A DNA stretch of 64,000 nucleotides from Hymenobacter properus (GCF_015694735.1 NZ_JADQDP010000001.1:1364001-1428000), one strand, 5' to 3'; positions 18,268 to 27,246 are shown, counted from the first letter of the stretch. Translations and numbers: made by a program. Notes: a model not told the origin generated them from the sequence alone.

Positions 18268-19548
18268 ATGTTCTCTGACCAACGCCTCGCCGAACTCAAC
18301 CAGCCGCTGCTGGCCGAGCACCAAACCCAGTTTCAGTACACGGCCGAGTCGCCGCGTCTGCGTCACGCCGATGTGGCCGCCGTGGTGCAGAAGCTGATTG
18401 ATTTTCAGGTGGCTATTCCGAGCTGGGCGCTGGGCACGGGCGGCACCCGCTTCGGCCGTTTTGCGGCCGGCGGCGAGCCCGCTACGCTGGAAGACAAAAT
18501 CAGCGACGTGGGCATTCTGCAGGCGCTGAACCGCTCGTCGAACTCCATTTCGCTGCACATTCCTTGGGACATTCCGCAGGACATTGCCAGCTTGCAGCAG
18601 CTGCTGAAGGAGAAAGGTTTGGTGATTGATTCGGTGAACTCCAACACCTTTCAGGACCAGAAAGACCAGCCGTTGTCCTACAAATTTGGCTCGCTTAGCC
18701 ACACCGACAAGGCGGTGCGCGAGCAGGCCATTCAGCACAACATCGACTGCGTGCGCTACGGCCAACAGCTCGACGCCAAGACGCTGACCGTGTGGTTGGC
18801 CGACGGCTCCAACTTCCCCGGGCAGTCGCACCTGCGCCGCGCGTTTCTACGCACGCAGGAGTCGCTGGCGGCCATCTATGAGGCCATGCCTTCGGACTGG
18901 ACCATGCTGGTGGAATACAAGCCCTACGAGCCCAACTTCTACTCGATGGTGATTCCCGATTGGGGCACCTCACTGGCCTTGTGCCAGGCTTTGGGGAAGC
19001 AGGCGCAGGTGCTGGTTGACCTCGGCCACCACCTGCCCAACACTAACATCGAGCAGATTGTGGGCCGCCTGCGGCAGTTCGGCCGCCTGGGCGGCTTCCA
19101 CTTTAACGGTTCGATGTACGGCGACGACGACCTGACGACCGGCAGCATTAAGCCCTTTCAGCTGTTTCTAATTTTCAACGAGCTGGTAGACGCCGCCCTC
19201 GACCATTCGGTGCCCGCCGAGGCCGTGGCCTACATGATTGACGCCAGCCACAACGTGAAAGACCCGCTGGAAGACCTCCTGCAATCGGTCGACAACATCC
19301 TCTCGGCCTACGCCAAAGCCCTGCTGGTGGACCGCGAGGCCCTGGCCGAAGCCCAGGACGCCAACGACGTGGTGCGCGCCGAGGAAATTCTGCGCGATGC
19401 CTTTCTCACCGACGTGCGCCCGCTGGTATCGGAAGCCTATCTGCGTGCCGGCGGCGCCATCCGGCCTCTGGCCGCCTTCCGCGCCGAAAGCGTGCGCGAG
19501 AAACTCATTCAGCAGCGCGGCAAACACAGCGTATCGACGGGGCTATGA
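18268..19548 (+). CDS. rhaI: L-rhamnose isomerase (RhaI, TIM-barrel type)
   Basis: 426 residues, the RhaI form also found in Pseudomonas and Bacillus rather than the enterobacterial RhaA. The xylose-isomerase-like barrel is visible, with metal-site segments VEYKPYEPNFYS, VLVDLGHH and GGFHFNGSMYGDDDL. It converts L-rhamnose to L-rhamnulose in the cytoplasm. The stop overlaps the ATG of the next kinase gene by four bases (ATGA), showing translational coupling in one operon. It is preceded by a direct-repeat operator. Confidence 0.93.
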   Translation: MFSDQRLAELNQPLLAEHQTQFQYTAESPRLRHADVAAVVQKLIDFQVAIPSWALGTGGTRFGRFAAGGEPATLEDKISDVGILQALNRSSNSISLHIPWDIPQDIASLQQLLKEKGLVIDSVNSNTFQDQKDQPLSYKFGSLSHTDKAVREQAIQHNIDCVRYGQQLDAKTLTVWLADGSNFPGQSHLRRAFLRTQESLAAIYEAMPSDWTMLVEYKPYEPNFYSMVIPDWGTSLALCQALGKQAQVLVDLGHHLPNTNIEQIVGRLRQFGRLGGFHFNGSMYGDDDLTTGSIKPFQLFLIFNELVDAALDHSVPAEAVAYMIDASHNVKDPLEDLLQSVDNILSAYAKALLVDREALAEAQDANDVVRAEEILRDAFLTDVRPLVSEAYLRAGGAIRPLAAFRAESVREKLIQQRGKHSVSTGL

Positions 19549-20930
19549 ATCCAACCATCAAAAAAACCGTCTACGCCGTTTTTGACATCGGCAAGACCAA
19601 TAAGAAGTTGATTCTCTTTGATGAGGACCAGCAGATTATCAACGAGGAGCTGCACGTGTGCACCGATGTGCTGGACGACGACGGCTTCGTGTGCGACCAC
19701 CTGCCCCGCCTCACGGAGTGGGTACTCGACCACTGGAAGCAGCTGCGCCAACACCCGCACTACACCGTGAAGGGCGTGAACTTCACTGCCTACGGCGCCA
19801 GTTGGGTGCACCTCGGAGCCGATGGTCAGCCCATGCTACCGCTCTACAATTACCTCAAGCCCATGCCGGCTGACATCGAGGCCAAGTTCTACGCAGAGCT
19901 GAGCCAGTCGCCCGAGGAGTTTGCGGCCGACACCTGCTCGCCGCGCCTGGGTTTGCTGAACTCGGGCCTGCAACTGTACTGGCTGAAGTACGCCAAGCCG
20001 GAGAAGTTCGCCCAGATTCACACCTCGCTGCACCTGCCGAACTACCTCTCCTACCTCATTTCGGGCGAGAAATTTAGCGACTTCACTTCCATTGGCTGCC
20101 ACACGGCGCTGTGGGACTACAAGCGCGGCGACTACCACGAGTGGGTGTACCGCGAGGGCATCGACGAGAAGCTGGCGCCCCTCACCCGCGACTCCATCGC
20201 CTCGGTGGTGGATGGCATCATGGTGGGCGTGGGTTTGCACGACAGCACCTCGGCCGTGATGCCTTATCTGGCCGAAAATGACGAACCCTTCGTGCTGGTA
20301 TCCACTGGCACCTGGTCGGTCACCATCAACCCCTTCAACAGCCAGCCGCTGACGCCGGAGCTGCTGCGACGCGACTGCCTCAGCTTCATGACGCCCCGCG
20401 GCGAGGCCACCCGGGCCGCCCGCGTGTTTCTGGGCCGCGAGCACGACTACCAGGTGGAGCGCATTGCCGCCCATTTCCACGTCAAGCCCGATTTTTACCG
20501 CTCCATCGTGCTGGCCCGGCCCTACGATGAGGCCTCCGCGGGCTTCCGCCCCGCCTGCATGGCCGGCACCGGCCCCTTCCCCGACCAGCCAGCCGAGGAG
20601 TGGGACTTGAGCGGCTTCCGCACCGCCTCGGATGCCTACCAGCACCTCATGCACGGGCTGATTAACATCCTGCTCGAATCCATCCACCTAGTGTGGCAGG
20701 GCGAGAAAACCATCTTCGTAGATGGTGGTTTTGCCCGCAACCCGCTCTTCATGCAAACGCTGAGCTGGAACTTCCCGAAGGCGGAAATCCGCACGCTGGA
20801 AGTGCCGCAGGCCACCGCGCTGGGCGCTCTGGTGCACCTGGAGCAGGGCGAGGCGCTGAAGAAAACGCAGCCGCTGTTTACGGATGAGGATGACATGCCG
20901 CTGGTGGCGGTGCCGGGCCGAACGGTTTGA
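19545..20930 (+). CDS. rhaB: rhamnulokinase, FGGY family
   Basis: 461 residues. The N-terminal phosphate-binding strand FDIGKTNKKLILFDED and the C-terminal ATP-site segment FVDGGFARNPLFMQTLSW mark an FGGY sugar kinase. Context (overlap with rhaI, aldolase nearby) assigns it to phosphorylation of L-rhamnulose to L-rhamnulose-1-phosphate. By sequence alone it could be any FGGY kinase, so the substrate rests on the neighbourhood. A DIR follows the stop and separates it from lutA. Confidence 0.88.
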   Translation: MNPTIKKTVYAVFDIGKTNKKLILFDEDQQIINEELHVCTDVLDDDGFVCDHLPRLTEWVLDHWKQLRQHPHYTVKGVNFTAYGASWVHLGADGQPMLPLYNYLKPMPADIEAKFYAELSQSPEEFAADTCSPRLGLLNSGLQLYWLKYAKPEKFAQIHTSLHLPNYLSYLISGEKFSDFTSIGCHTALWDYKRGDYHEWVYREGIDEKLAPLTRDSIASVVDGIMVGVGLHDSTSAVMPYLAENDEPFVLVSTGTWSVTINPFNSQPLTPELLRRDCLSFMTPRGEATRAARVFLGREHDYQVERIAAHFHVKPDFYRSIVLARPYDEASAGFRPACMAGTGPFPDQPAEEWDLSGFRTASDAYQHLMHGLINILLESIHLVWQGEKTIFVDGGFARNPLFMQTLSWNFPKAEIRTLEVPQATALGALVHLEQGEALKKTQPLFTDEDDMPLVAVPGRTV

Positions 20931-20948
20931 AGTTGAACAATACCGAAT

Positions 20949-21062
20949 GGTCATGCCGAGCGCAGCCGAAGCATCTCGCGTGCGTAACGGAATCCAATCG
21001 AGACAACGATTTTGATTACTGCCACACGCGAGATGCCTCGGCTGCACTCGGCATGACGTTCT
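20949..21062. repeat. DIR, GTCATGC variant
   Basis: Left arm GGTCATGCCGAGCGCAGCCG, right arm ending GGCATGACGTTCT. One arm base differs (GCACTCG for GCGCTCG). It lies between the kinase gene and lutA. Confidence 0.87.
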
Positions 21063-21098
21063 AAGGTACCTCACGCCCGAATACGCTAGAAAACAAGA

Positions 21099-21839
21099 AT
21101 GAAAGTTGCCCTATTCGTCCCGTGCTACATCGACCAGTTCTACCCGCAGGTCGGCATTGCCACGCTGCAGCTGCTGGAGAAGCTGGGCGTGCAGGCGCAC
21201 TTCCCCGCTCAGCAAACCTGCTGCGGCCAGCCCCTGGCCAATAGCGGTTGCGAGCGCGACGCGCTGCCCATTTACAAGCACTTCGTCGAAACATTCAGCG
21301 ACTACGACTACGTGGTGGCCCCCTCAGGCAGCTGCGTGTACCACGTCCGCAAGCACTTCGACAAGCTCGACCAGACCGCCGATGTACAGCATGTGCGCAG
21401 CGCGGCCTACGACCTCATCGACTTCATCAGCACCGTGCTGAAAGTGGACGCGCTGCCCGGCGCCTTTCCCCATAAGGTGGGCCTGCACCTGAGCTGCCAC
21501 GGCCAGCGCGGCCTGCACCAAGCCAATGAATCGGAGATGACGCCCGTGCGCGACGGGCAGCTCAGCCGCCTGCTGCGCTCCCTCGACGGCATTGAGCTCA
21601 CCCAGCTGAACCGGAATGACGAATGCTGCGGCTTCGGCGGCACGTTCTGCGTGAGCGAGGCCGGCATCTCGGCCCGCATGGGCCAGGACCGTGTGGCCGA
21701 CCACGTGCGCAACGGCACGCAGGTGCTCACCGGCAGCGACATGTCGTGCCTGATGCACCTCGAAGGCATCGTGCGCCGCGCCAAGCTGCCCATTAAGGTG
21801 ATGCACGCGGCCGAGATTTTGAATGGGGTAGTAGCCTGA
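21099..21839 (+). CDS. lutA: LutA-type (Fe-S)-binding subunit of L-lactate oxidation
   Basis: 246 residues with two CCG domains: QTCCGQPLANSGC near residues 33-45 and NDECCGFGGTFCV near 175-187. Conserved LHLSCHGQRGL lies between them. With LutB and LutC it forms the cytochrome-independent L-lactate oxidation complex producing pyruvate. Placement just after the rhamnose genes fits oxidation of the lactate released by the bifunctional aldolase/dehydrogenase. A DIR separates it from lutB. Confidence 0.9.
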   Translation: MKVALFVPCYIDQFYPQVGIATLQLLEKLGVQAHFPAQQTCCGQPLANSGCERDALPIYKHFVETFSDYDYVVAPSGSCVYHVRKHFDKLDQTADVQHVRSAAYDLIDFISTVLKVDALPGAFPHKVGLHLSCHGQRGLHQANESEMTPVRDGQLSRLLRSLDGIELTQLNRNDECCGFGGTFCVSEAGISARMGQDRVADHVRNGTQVLTGSDMSCLMHLEGIVRRAKLPIKVMHAAEILNGVVA

Positions 21840-21845
21840 AAGCAC

Positions 21846-21949
21846 CTGTCATCCTGAGCGCAGTGAAGGACCTTATCACGGCTGCGCAATTTGAATTACT
21901 GCAAATAGTTCTTCGGTGATAAGGTCCTTCACTGCGCTCAGGATGACAG
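21846..21949. repeat. DIR, CTGTCATCCTGAG variant, inside the lut operon
   Basis: Arms CTGTCATCCTGAGCGCAGTG and the complement ending CAGGATGACAG, extended by AAGGACCTTATCAC. It sits between lutA and lutB, genes expected to be co-transcribed. Confidence 0.87.
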
Positions 21950-22004
21950 AATTTCCACCTTCACCCCCCGCAATCCGCCAGCCCCCAAACCACTACCCCG
22001 CCTC

Positions 22005-23399
22005 ATGTCCCACGCCATTCGCGCCGATAAATTCTTGCTGGATGCCGACCGCACCACCTGGCACGACGAAACCCTGTGGTTCGTGCGGGAGAAGCGCGAC
22101 CGGGCCGTGTATGGCGTGCCCGAGTTTCAGGAACTGCGGGAGTTGGCGTCCGGCATCAAAAACCACACCCTGAGCCGGCTCGACCTGTATTTGCAGGAGT
22201 TTGAGGCCGCGGCGCAGGCCAATGGCGTGCACGTGCACTGGGCTGCCGATGCGGCCGAGCACAACGCCATTATCCTCGACATCACCCGGAAAGCCGGCGC
22301 CACGCGCATCGTCAAGAGCAAGTCGATGCTCACCGAGGAATGCCACCTGAACCCCTACCTAATGCAGCACGGCATTGAGGTGGTGGACACGGATTTGGGC
22401 GAGCGCATCATTCAGTTCCGTGACGAGCCACCGAGCCACATCGTGCTGCCCGCTATTCACTTGAAAAAGGAGGACGTGGGCGACACCTTCCACACCCACT
22501 TGGGCACGACCAAGGGCGAGAGTGACCCGCAGCGCCTGACTGAGGCAGCGCGGCAGCACTTGCGGGCCAAGTTCATTGCGGGCGAAGTAGCCATTTCGGG
22601 CGTCAACTTCGCCATTGCCGAAACCGGCGCCGTGGTGGTGTGCACCAACGAGGGCAACGCCGATTTGGGCGTGAACCTGGCCCGGGTGCACATCGCGGCG
22701 ATGGGCATTGAGAAGATTATTCCCCGGCTGAGCGACCTGGGCGTGTTCACGCGACTGCTGGCGCGCAGCGCCACGGGGCAGCCGGTGACGACGTACACCT
22801 CGCACTTCGCCAAGCCCGCGCCGGGCAAGGAGATGCACATCGTTATTGTTGACAACGGGCGCACGCAGCAGCTGGGGCGGCCCGACTTCCGGGCTTCGCT
22901 CAAATGCATCCGCTGCGGGGCCTGCATGAACACCTGCCCGGTCTACCGGCGCAGCGGCGGGCACAGCTACGACTTCACCGTGCCCGGCCCGATTGGCGCC
23001 ATCCTGTCGCCCAACATCGACATGAAAAAGCACGCCTCGCTGCCGTTTGCCAGCACGCTGTGCGGCTCGTGCACCGACGTGTGCCCGGTGAAAATCGACA
23101 TTCACACCCAGCTCTACAAGTGGCGGCAGGTGCTGGGCGAGGCCAACGAAATCCCGGCCTCAAAGAAGTGGAGCATGAAATTCATGGGCCGGGTGCTGGC
23201 CAGCACGCGGGTGTATGGGTTGGGCGGGCAGTTTGCGCGCAAGGCCCTGCGCCTGCTGCCGCACGGCCTCACCCACGCCCCTTCTATGAACGCCTGGGCC
23301 GTGGCCCGCGAGTTGCCCGAGGCGCCCAAGCAAAGCTTCCGCGAGTGGTACGCCAAACAGCCCGCCGCCCAGCCCGCCCCATCCCAGACTTCCGCATGA
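22005..23399 (+). CDS. lutB: LutB-type iron-sulfur protein of L-lactate oxidation
   Basis: 464 residues. An N-terminal LUD-type region (about 60-300) is followed by two ferredoxin-like clusters: CIRCGACMNTCPVYRRSGG (about 304-322) and CGSCTDVCPVKIDIH (about 353-367). It is the redox subunit passing electrons from lactate to the chain, probably with DUF3390-type C-terminal residues. The start ATG 22005 gives MSHAIRADKF. The stop overlaps the lutC ATG (ATGA), so the two are translationally coupled. Confidence 0.92.
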   Translation: MSHAIRADKFLLDADRTTWHDETLWFVREKRDRAVYGVPEFQELRELASGIKNHTLSRLDLYLQEFEAAAQANGVHVHWAADAAEHNAIILDITRKAGATRIVKSKSMLTEECHLNPYLMQHGIEVVDTDLGERIIQFRDEPPSHIVLPAIHLKKEDVGDTFHTHLGTTKGESDPQRLTEAARQHLRAKFIAGEVAISGVNFAIAETGAVVVCTNEGNADLGVNLARVHIAAMGIEKIIPRLSDLGVFTRLLARSATGQPVTTYTSHFAKPAPGKEMHIVIVDNGRTQQLGRPDFRASLKCIRCGACMNTCPVYRRSGGHSYDFTVPGPIGAILSPNIDMKKHASLPFASTLCGSCTDVCPVKIDIHTQLYKWRQVLGEANEIPASKKWSMKFMGRVLASTRVYGLGGQFARKALRLLPHGLTHAPSMNAWAVARELPEAPKQSFREWYAKQPAAQPAPSQTSA

Positions 23400-23965
23400 G
23401 CACCACTTCCCGCGAACGAATTTTAGCCGCTGCCAAGGCCAACAAGCCGGCCGAACTGCCATTGCCCACCGTGCCCGATTTTGGCGGTGAGGCCACCGTG
23501 GAACGGTTTACGACCGTGCTGGCGGGCATCGGCGGTACCGTGGTGCGCATGGGCGGGCCGGAAGAATTGGAGGCCACGCTGCAGCAGCTGTTTCCCGAAG
23601 CGCGCCACGTGGCCTCTCCCCTCTTCCGTGGCACGGTGCCGGTGGATAGGGAGACGCCCACGAGCATTCTGGCCGAAATTGACCTAGCGGTGTTGCCGGG
23701 CGAAATCGGGGTGGCCGAAAACGGCTGCGTGTGGCTGCCCGAGGCCAATATGCTGCACCGGGCGCTGCCCACCATCACGCAGCACCTCGCACTGGTGCTC
23801 GACCAACGGCGCATTGTGGCCACCATGCACCAGGCCTACGCGCAGCTGCCCGATACGGGCGGCTACGGCAAATTCGTAGCCGGGCCGTCCAAAACGGCCG
23901 ACATTGAGCAGTCGCTGGTGATTGGGGCGCACGGGGCGCGCAGCCTAGTGGTGCTGCTGTATTAA
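23396..23965 (+). CDS. lutC: LutC-type LUD-domain protein
   Basis: 189 residues. The frame is open far upstream inside lutB, but the ATG at 23396, overlapping the lutB stop, gives the normal LutC N-terminus MSTTSRERILAAAKANKPA. The LUD fold is shown by ENGCVWLPEANMLHRALPTI and the C-terminal GPSKTADIEQSLVIGAHGAR. It is the third subunit of the lactate oxidation complex. A rho-independent terminator follows 20 bp after the stop, closing the rhamnose/lactate plus-strand block. Confidence 0.92.
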   Translation: MSTTSRERILAAAKANKPAELPLPTVPDFGGEATVERFTTVLAGIGGTVVRMGGPEELEATLQQLFPEARHVASPLFRGTVPVDRETPTSILAEIDLAVLPGEIGVAENGCVWLPEANMLHRALPTITQHLALVLDQRRIVATMHQAYAQLPDTGGYGKFVAGPSKTADIEQSLVIGAHGARSLVVLLY

Positions 23966-23985
23966 ACCAGGAGCCTTAAGCTTTT

Positions 23986-24023
23986 CGCAAAAATCCCCGC
24001 CCAAGTGGAGCGGGGATTTTGCG
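23986..24023. terminator. bidirectional terminator after lutC
   Basis: CGCAAAAATCCCCGC pairs with GCGGGGATTTTGCG around a 9-base loop, with A- and T-runs on both sides. It serves lutC on the plus strand and the T9SS protein on the minus strand. Confidence 0.85.
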
Positions 24024-24042
24024 TTTCAGAATCAGCCCAGTG

Positions 24043-26403
24043 CTACTTCACCAGCAGGACGCGGCTGGTTTTGGTTTTGCCGTTGGCAGTCACTTTGTAG
24101 TAATAAGTACCGGAGGCCAGCAACGCGCCCCTCAGCACCACAGAATGGGCTTCGCCAGCCTGCGATTCGCCATCGAAAAGTGTGGCAATGCGCGCACCCA
24201 TGGCGTTGTATACCGTCAGGACGACGTGACCGCGCTGGGGCACCACAAAGTTGATGGTGGCGTCGTGGCTGGTCGGGTTGGGGTAGGCTTGCGTTTCAAT
24301 GTCTCTCAGCGAGGAGCTCACTGTCGACGGGGCAGACACGGAGAAATTCGACACCGGGCAGGCATTGAGGGTGTAGTTGCTGCAATTGGTGGCCGCCGAG
24401 GTGCAGCCGCCGCTGCCCGCGGGGCTGGTGGTGGTGATGCTGAAGCCCTTGCCGGCTTGCAGCGTGAACTCCAGCGCGCCGGAGCCGCCGTACACCGCAG
24501 TCTGCGAGCCCGCCACCCCGGTCTGGGTCACGGTGTAGGTGTAGCCCGTGAGGGGGCAGCTTACGGTCAGCTTCGGCGCCGTCAGGGGGCCGCACAGGGT
24601 GGCTTCCTGGATGGTAACCACCGGCCGCGCGGGGGTAGCGGGCTGCGCACTGATGGTAATAGAAGCCGCCGGCGAAATGCAGCCGTCGCTATTCTTGGCC
24701 GTGACGGTATGCGGGCCCGCTGCCTGACCTGTGTAGCCCCCGGCCGGATAAGCCGCGTAAGTGCCGTTATCCAAGCTGAACGTAAGGCCCGTAGTGCCCG
24801 AGGTGATGGTGACCGTGCCCGTGCTTACGGCGCAGGTGGGGTCCACTTTGCCCAGCGTGGGGGTAGTGGGCGTGGGCGGCTGGGCATTGAGGGTGATGGA
24901 TGCCGCCGGCGAAACGCAGCCGTCGGTGTTTTTGGCTGTTACGGTGTGCGGGCCAGCGGCCAGGCCCGTGTAGCCCCCGGCCGGATAGGCAGCAAAGCTG
25001 CCGGCATCGAGCTTAAATTGCAGCCCCGCCGTGGCCGAGGTCACCGTCACGGTGCCGGTGCTTAGGGTGCAGGTGGGGTCCGCTTTGCCCAAAGTGGGCG
25101 TGGCCGGTGTGGGCGGCTGGGCGCCAATCGAGATGGAAGCCACCGCCGAAATACACCCGTCGCCGTTTTTCGACGTTACGGTATGCGGGCCCGCTGCCTG
25201 ACCTGTATAGCCCCCGGCCGGATAAGCCGCGTAAGTGCCATTGTCCAAGCTGAAGGTGAGGCCCGTGGTGGCTGAGGTGATGGTGACCGTGCCCGTGCTC
25301 ACGGTGCAAGTGGGGTCCACTTTGTCCAGCGAGGGCGCGGCGGGCGTGAGCGGCTGCGGGTTTACCGTAACGGAGCGGGCGCCGGAAAGGCAGGTGCGCT
25401 GGGCCGCCACCAAGCTGTAGTCCCCTGGCAGCGTGCCGGCAAAAATGCCCGTCGTATTGCTCACTGCGGCCCGCACAGGCTTGGTGCCGGTGAGGGTGTA
25501 TACGTAGCCCAGCACGGGGTCGGTGACGTTCAGGGTGCCGGTGGTCACGGTGCAGGAGGGCTGCACCACGGTGGCCTCGGGCGTGGGCGGCAGCGCGTTG
25601 AAGGTGCCGGAAGTAAAATCCTGCAGCGAAGCCGTGATGGACTGCGAGTTGCGGGTTTCAACCAGGAAATAGGAAAAGCAGCTGGCAATGTTCATCCCGG
25701 CCAGGTCGATGGCGCCTTCGTAAAACAGGTTGGGCGCGTAGTCGAGGCTGCCGTTGCTGGCCCGGTAGGTGAAGCCCGCCGGCGCGGGGTAGGTCACGTG
25801 GTTCACGTTGGCGGCATACAGGGCATTGTTGGCCGGCAGCTGCACCAGGGCGCCGTTGTTCCAGCGGTACACGCTGATGGTGGGCGTGGTGCCGCCGCTG
25901 GTAAAATCACTCAGAATCAGCAGGTCGCCGTTGGCGTGCACCCCGTTGAAATTCCCGTTGGCATTCACACTGACCGGGGTGGTGAAAAACCAGAAGCCAA
26001 TGGACGCGTCGCCGTTGTCGGAAGTGCGGTCGCCAAAGAAGCGCATGATGGTGTTGTTGGGCCCTGTGAGCAGCGCCCCGGCGTTGGTAATGTCGCCTTT
26101 GGCGTTGGCGCTGCCGTTGCTCCAGTGCCAATCCGTGAGCAGGTTGCCGTCTTTCGAGCCCTGCGTGAACTGGTTGTCCACGTTGCCCGCCGCATTGGCC
26201 AAGTCGAGCGAGTAGGCGTGGATGGGGTAAATTGTGGTGAAATTGGCCCAGTCGGCGGGGTTGCCGTCGTGGTAATCCGCCGTAATCTGGGCCGTGGCAG
26301 TGCCAGCCCCCAGTAGCAACGCCACCAGCACAGCCAGCAGCAGGCGTCCCCCCGCCGCAACACCTGAACAGGGGCGACCGGATGAAAATACAAGGTGTTT
26401 CAT
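24043..26403 (-). CDS. T9SS-secreted protein with three tandem 79-residue Ig-like repeats
   Basis: 786 residues. A signal peptide (MKHLVFSSGRPCSG...GAGTATAQ, cleaved near residue 39) precedes a unique domain (about 40-280, YHDGNPADWANFTTIYPIHAY) and a spacer domain. Three repeats of 79 residues follow, each with DPTC..STGTVT, AAYPAGGYTG and AAGPHTVT.KN. The last about 80 residues are a type A T9SS sorting tail (QAYPNPTSHDATINF ... GTYYYKV ... RVLLVK). It is probably a cell-surface adhesin or scaffold. The start at ATG 26403 is chosen for the signal peptide; the upstream open frame is not protein-like. The relation to rhamnose use is unknown. Confidence 0.85.
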   Translation of the reverse strand: MKHLVFSSGRPCSGVAAGGRLLLAVLVALLLGAGTATAQITADYHDGNPADWANFTTIYPIHAYSLDLANAAGNVDNQFTQGSKDGNLLTDWHWSNGSANAKGDITNAGALLTGPNNTIMRFFGDRTSDNGDASIGFWFFTTPVSVNANGNFNGVHANGDLLILSDFTSGGTTPTISVYRWNNGALVQLPANNALYAANVNHVTYPAPAGFTYRASNGSLDYAPNLFYEGAIDLAGMNIASCFSYFLVETRNSQSITASLQDFTSGTFNALPPTPEATVVQPSCTVTTGTLNVTDPVLGYVYTLTGTKPVRAAVSNTTGIFAGTLPGDYSLVAAQRTCLSGARSVTVNPQPLTPAAPSLDKVDPTCTVSTGTVTITSATTGLTFSLDNGTYAAYPAGGYTGQAAGPHTVTSKNGDGCISAVASISIGAQPPTPATPTLGKADPTCTLSTGTVTVTSATAGLQFKLDAGSFAAYPAGGYTGLAAGPHTVTAKNTDGCVSPAASITLNAQPPTPTTPTLGKVDPTCAVSTGTVTITSGTTGLTFSLDNGTYAAYPAGGYTGQAAGPHTVTAKNSDGCISPAASITISAQPATPARPVVTIQEATLCGPLTAPKLTVSCPLTGYTYTVTQTGVAGSQTAVYGGSGALEFTLQAGKGFSITTTSPAGSGGCTSAATNCSNYTLNACPVSNFSVSAPSTVSSSLRDIETQAYPNPTSHDATINFVVPQRGHVVLTVYNAMGARIATLFDGESQAGEAHSVVLRGALLASGTYYYKVTANGKTKTSRVLLVK
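24640..25350 (-). repeat. three tandem 237-bp coding repeats
   Basis: Repeat units of 237 bp inside the T9SS protein gene. The outer two units are more alike than either is to the middle one, which suggests recent duplication or gene conversion. Confidence 0.8.
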
Positions 26404-26661
26404 GTCGTGCAGGATAAAAAATGAGAAAGCAGGCTTCTCCCGGACAGCCCTTTTCCGGCAGGCAGCCGCGCGCCCAGCACCAGAAGGCGCCTCCAGCAGC
26501 AATTGCGCGCAACTCCCACCGATTCGCTCAGGCGCGAAACCGGGAGGCATTCAAGCAGGGCGGGTGAACATTGGCGGGCAGACGCCACCACTTGCAAGGA
26601 CAGGCCGATAGCAGGCCCCGGCTCTGAGCTCATCCAGCCGGTGCCTCCTTCTTTGTATAAA

Positions 26662-26690
26662 CAAATATATTATATATTTAATATATTCAA
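26662..26690 (-). promoter_or_regulatory. probable promoter of the T9SS repeat protein
   Basis: On the minus strand TTG (26690-26688), 18 bp, then TATATTTG (26669-26662) in a strongly AT-rich stretch, matching Bacteroidota -33/-7 elements. It implies a 5' leader of about 250 nt before the ATG at 26403. Confidence 0.5.
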
Positions 26691-26900
26691 TTGTACAAAT
26701 GCGACATCTTCACTTAGCGCCCCTGAGGCTGAAACATGGCCTTAAACCAGTAGCTCTGCCGCCGCGGCGTCCTTTACCTAAATAGCTAACTGCCTCATAT
26801 ACTGAGGCAAAACCACTTCGACGCACTGCGCTTTCCAGATTACTCAATCAATTCCCAGCACTTTATAGGCGGCTAGTTTCATCCGGCTTAGCGGAAACAG

Positions 26901-26938
26901 CAAAAAAAGAAGCGGCCCCCAGTGGAGGCCGCCTCTTC
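26901..26938 (-). terminator. minus-strand terminator closing the orphan rhamnose-box transcript
   Basis: Read on the minus strand, GAAGAGGCGGCC pairs with GGCCGCTTC around a short loop and is followed by TTTTTTT. No annotated gene ends just before it; the only apparent upstream unit is the orphan promoter at 27202. Confidence 0.7.
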
Positions 26939-27015
26939 GTATTTATTGTTTCACTAAAACTCACTTTTTCATTTAAGCGGGAAGCTGGCAGGCAGGCCGC
27001 TTCGGATGCTGTTTC

Positions 27016-27162
27016 TCACCAGTAGGAGGCGGATTGAATGGGCGCTGCCTCATTCAGCAGGGCTTGCCTGCACAACCGCACGGGAATCTGGCGAAGTGAC
27101 AACTCTGACGGGGCACACGGCGGAAACGGCTGAAAGAGGACTCCCACCCAATCTTTTTCCAT
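27016..27162 (-). CDS. candidate 48-residue small protein under a rhamnose-type promoter
   Basis: ATG at 27162, stop TGA at 27018-27016. The peptide starts MEKDWVGVLFQPFPPC and ends SASYW, with three cysteines and no signal peptide or membrane segment. I recognise no family and composition gives no strong support for coding. Its interest is positional: the start lies about 40 bp after the orphan rhamnose-type -7 box (27209-27202), and the unit ends in a terminator at 26938-26901. The transcript could instead be a non-coding RNA. Confidence 0.3.
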   Translation of the reverse strand: MEKDWVGVLFQPFPPCAPSELSLRQIPVRLCRQALLNEAAPIQSASYW

Positions 27163-27201
27163 CCTGCCGCGCACCCGTCAGGTTGTAAATCACTCACAGT
27201 A

Positions 27202-27246
27202 CAAATCTGCCTATTCATCTACTCCAAACCTTCCCGCACCCTCCTG
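27202..27246 (-). promoter_or_regulatory. orphan rhamnose-type operator-promoter
   Basis: On the minus strand CAGGAGGGTGCGGGA (27246-27232), 22 bp, then the -7 box CAGATTTG (27209-27202). AGGTTTGG directly follows the repeat, as at the PL22 site. It points away from rhaM into a region with no annotated gene. Confidence 0.6.

Larger units (their letters stand above)
26404..27015. other. long intergenic region upstream of the T9SS gene
   Basis: About 610 bp with no convincing protein gene on either strand. It contains an AT-rich promoter (26662-26690, minus) and a minus-strand terminator (26901-26938). The remaining sequence shows nothing I can recognise. Confidence 0.5.

Noticed and set aside
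24640..25350. Possible CRISPR or other spaced repeat array
   Set aside because: The repeats are 237 bp, contiguous and in frame with a protein, so they are coding Ig-like repeats.
27006..27188. Plus-strand frame of 60 codons opposite the orphan transcript
   Set aside because: No promoter, no motif, and the strand with operator, promoter and terminator is the other one.
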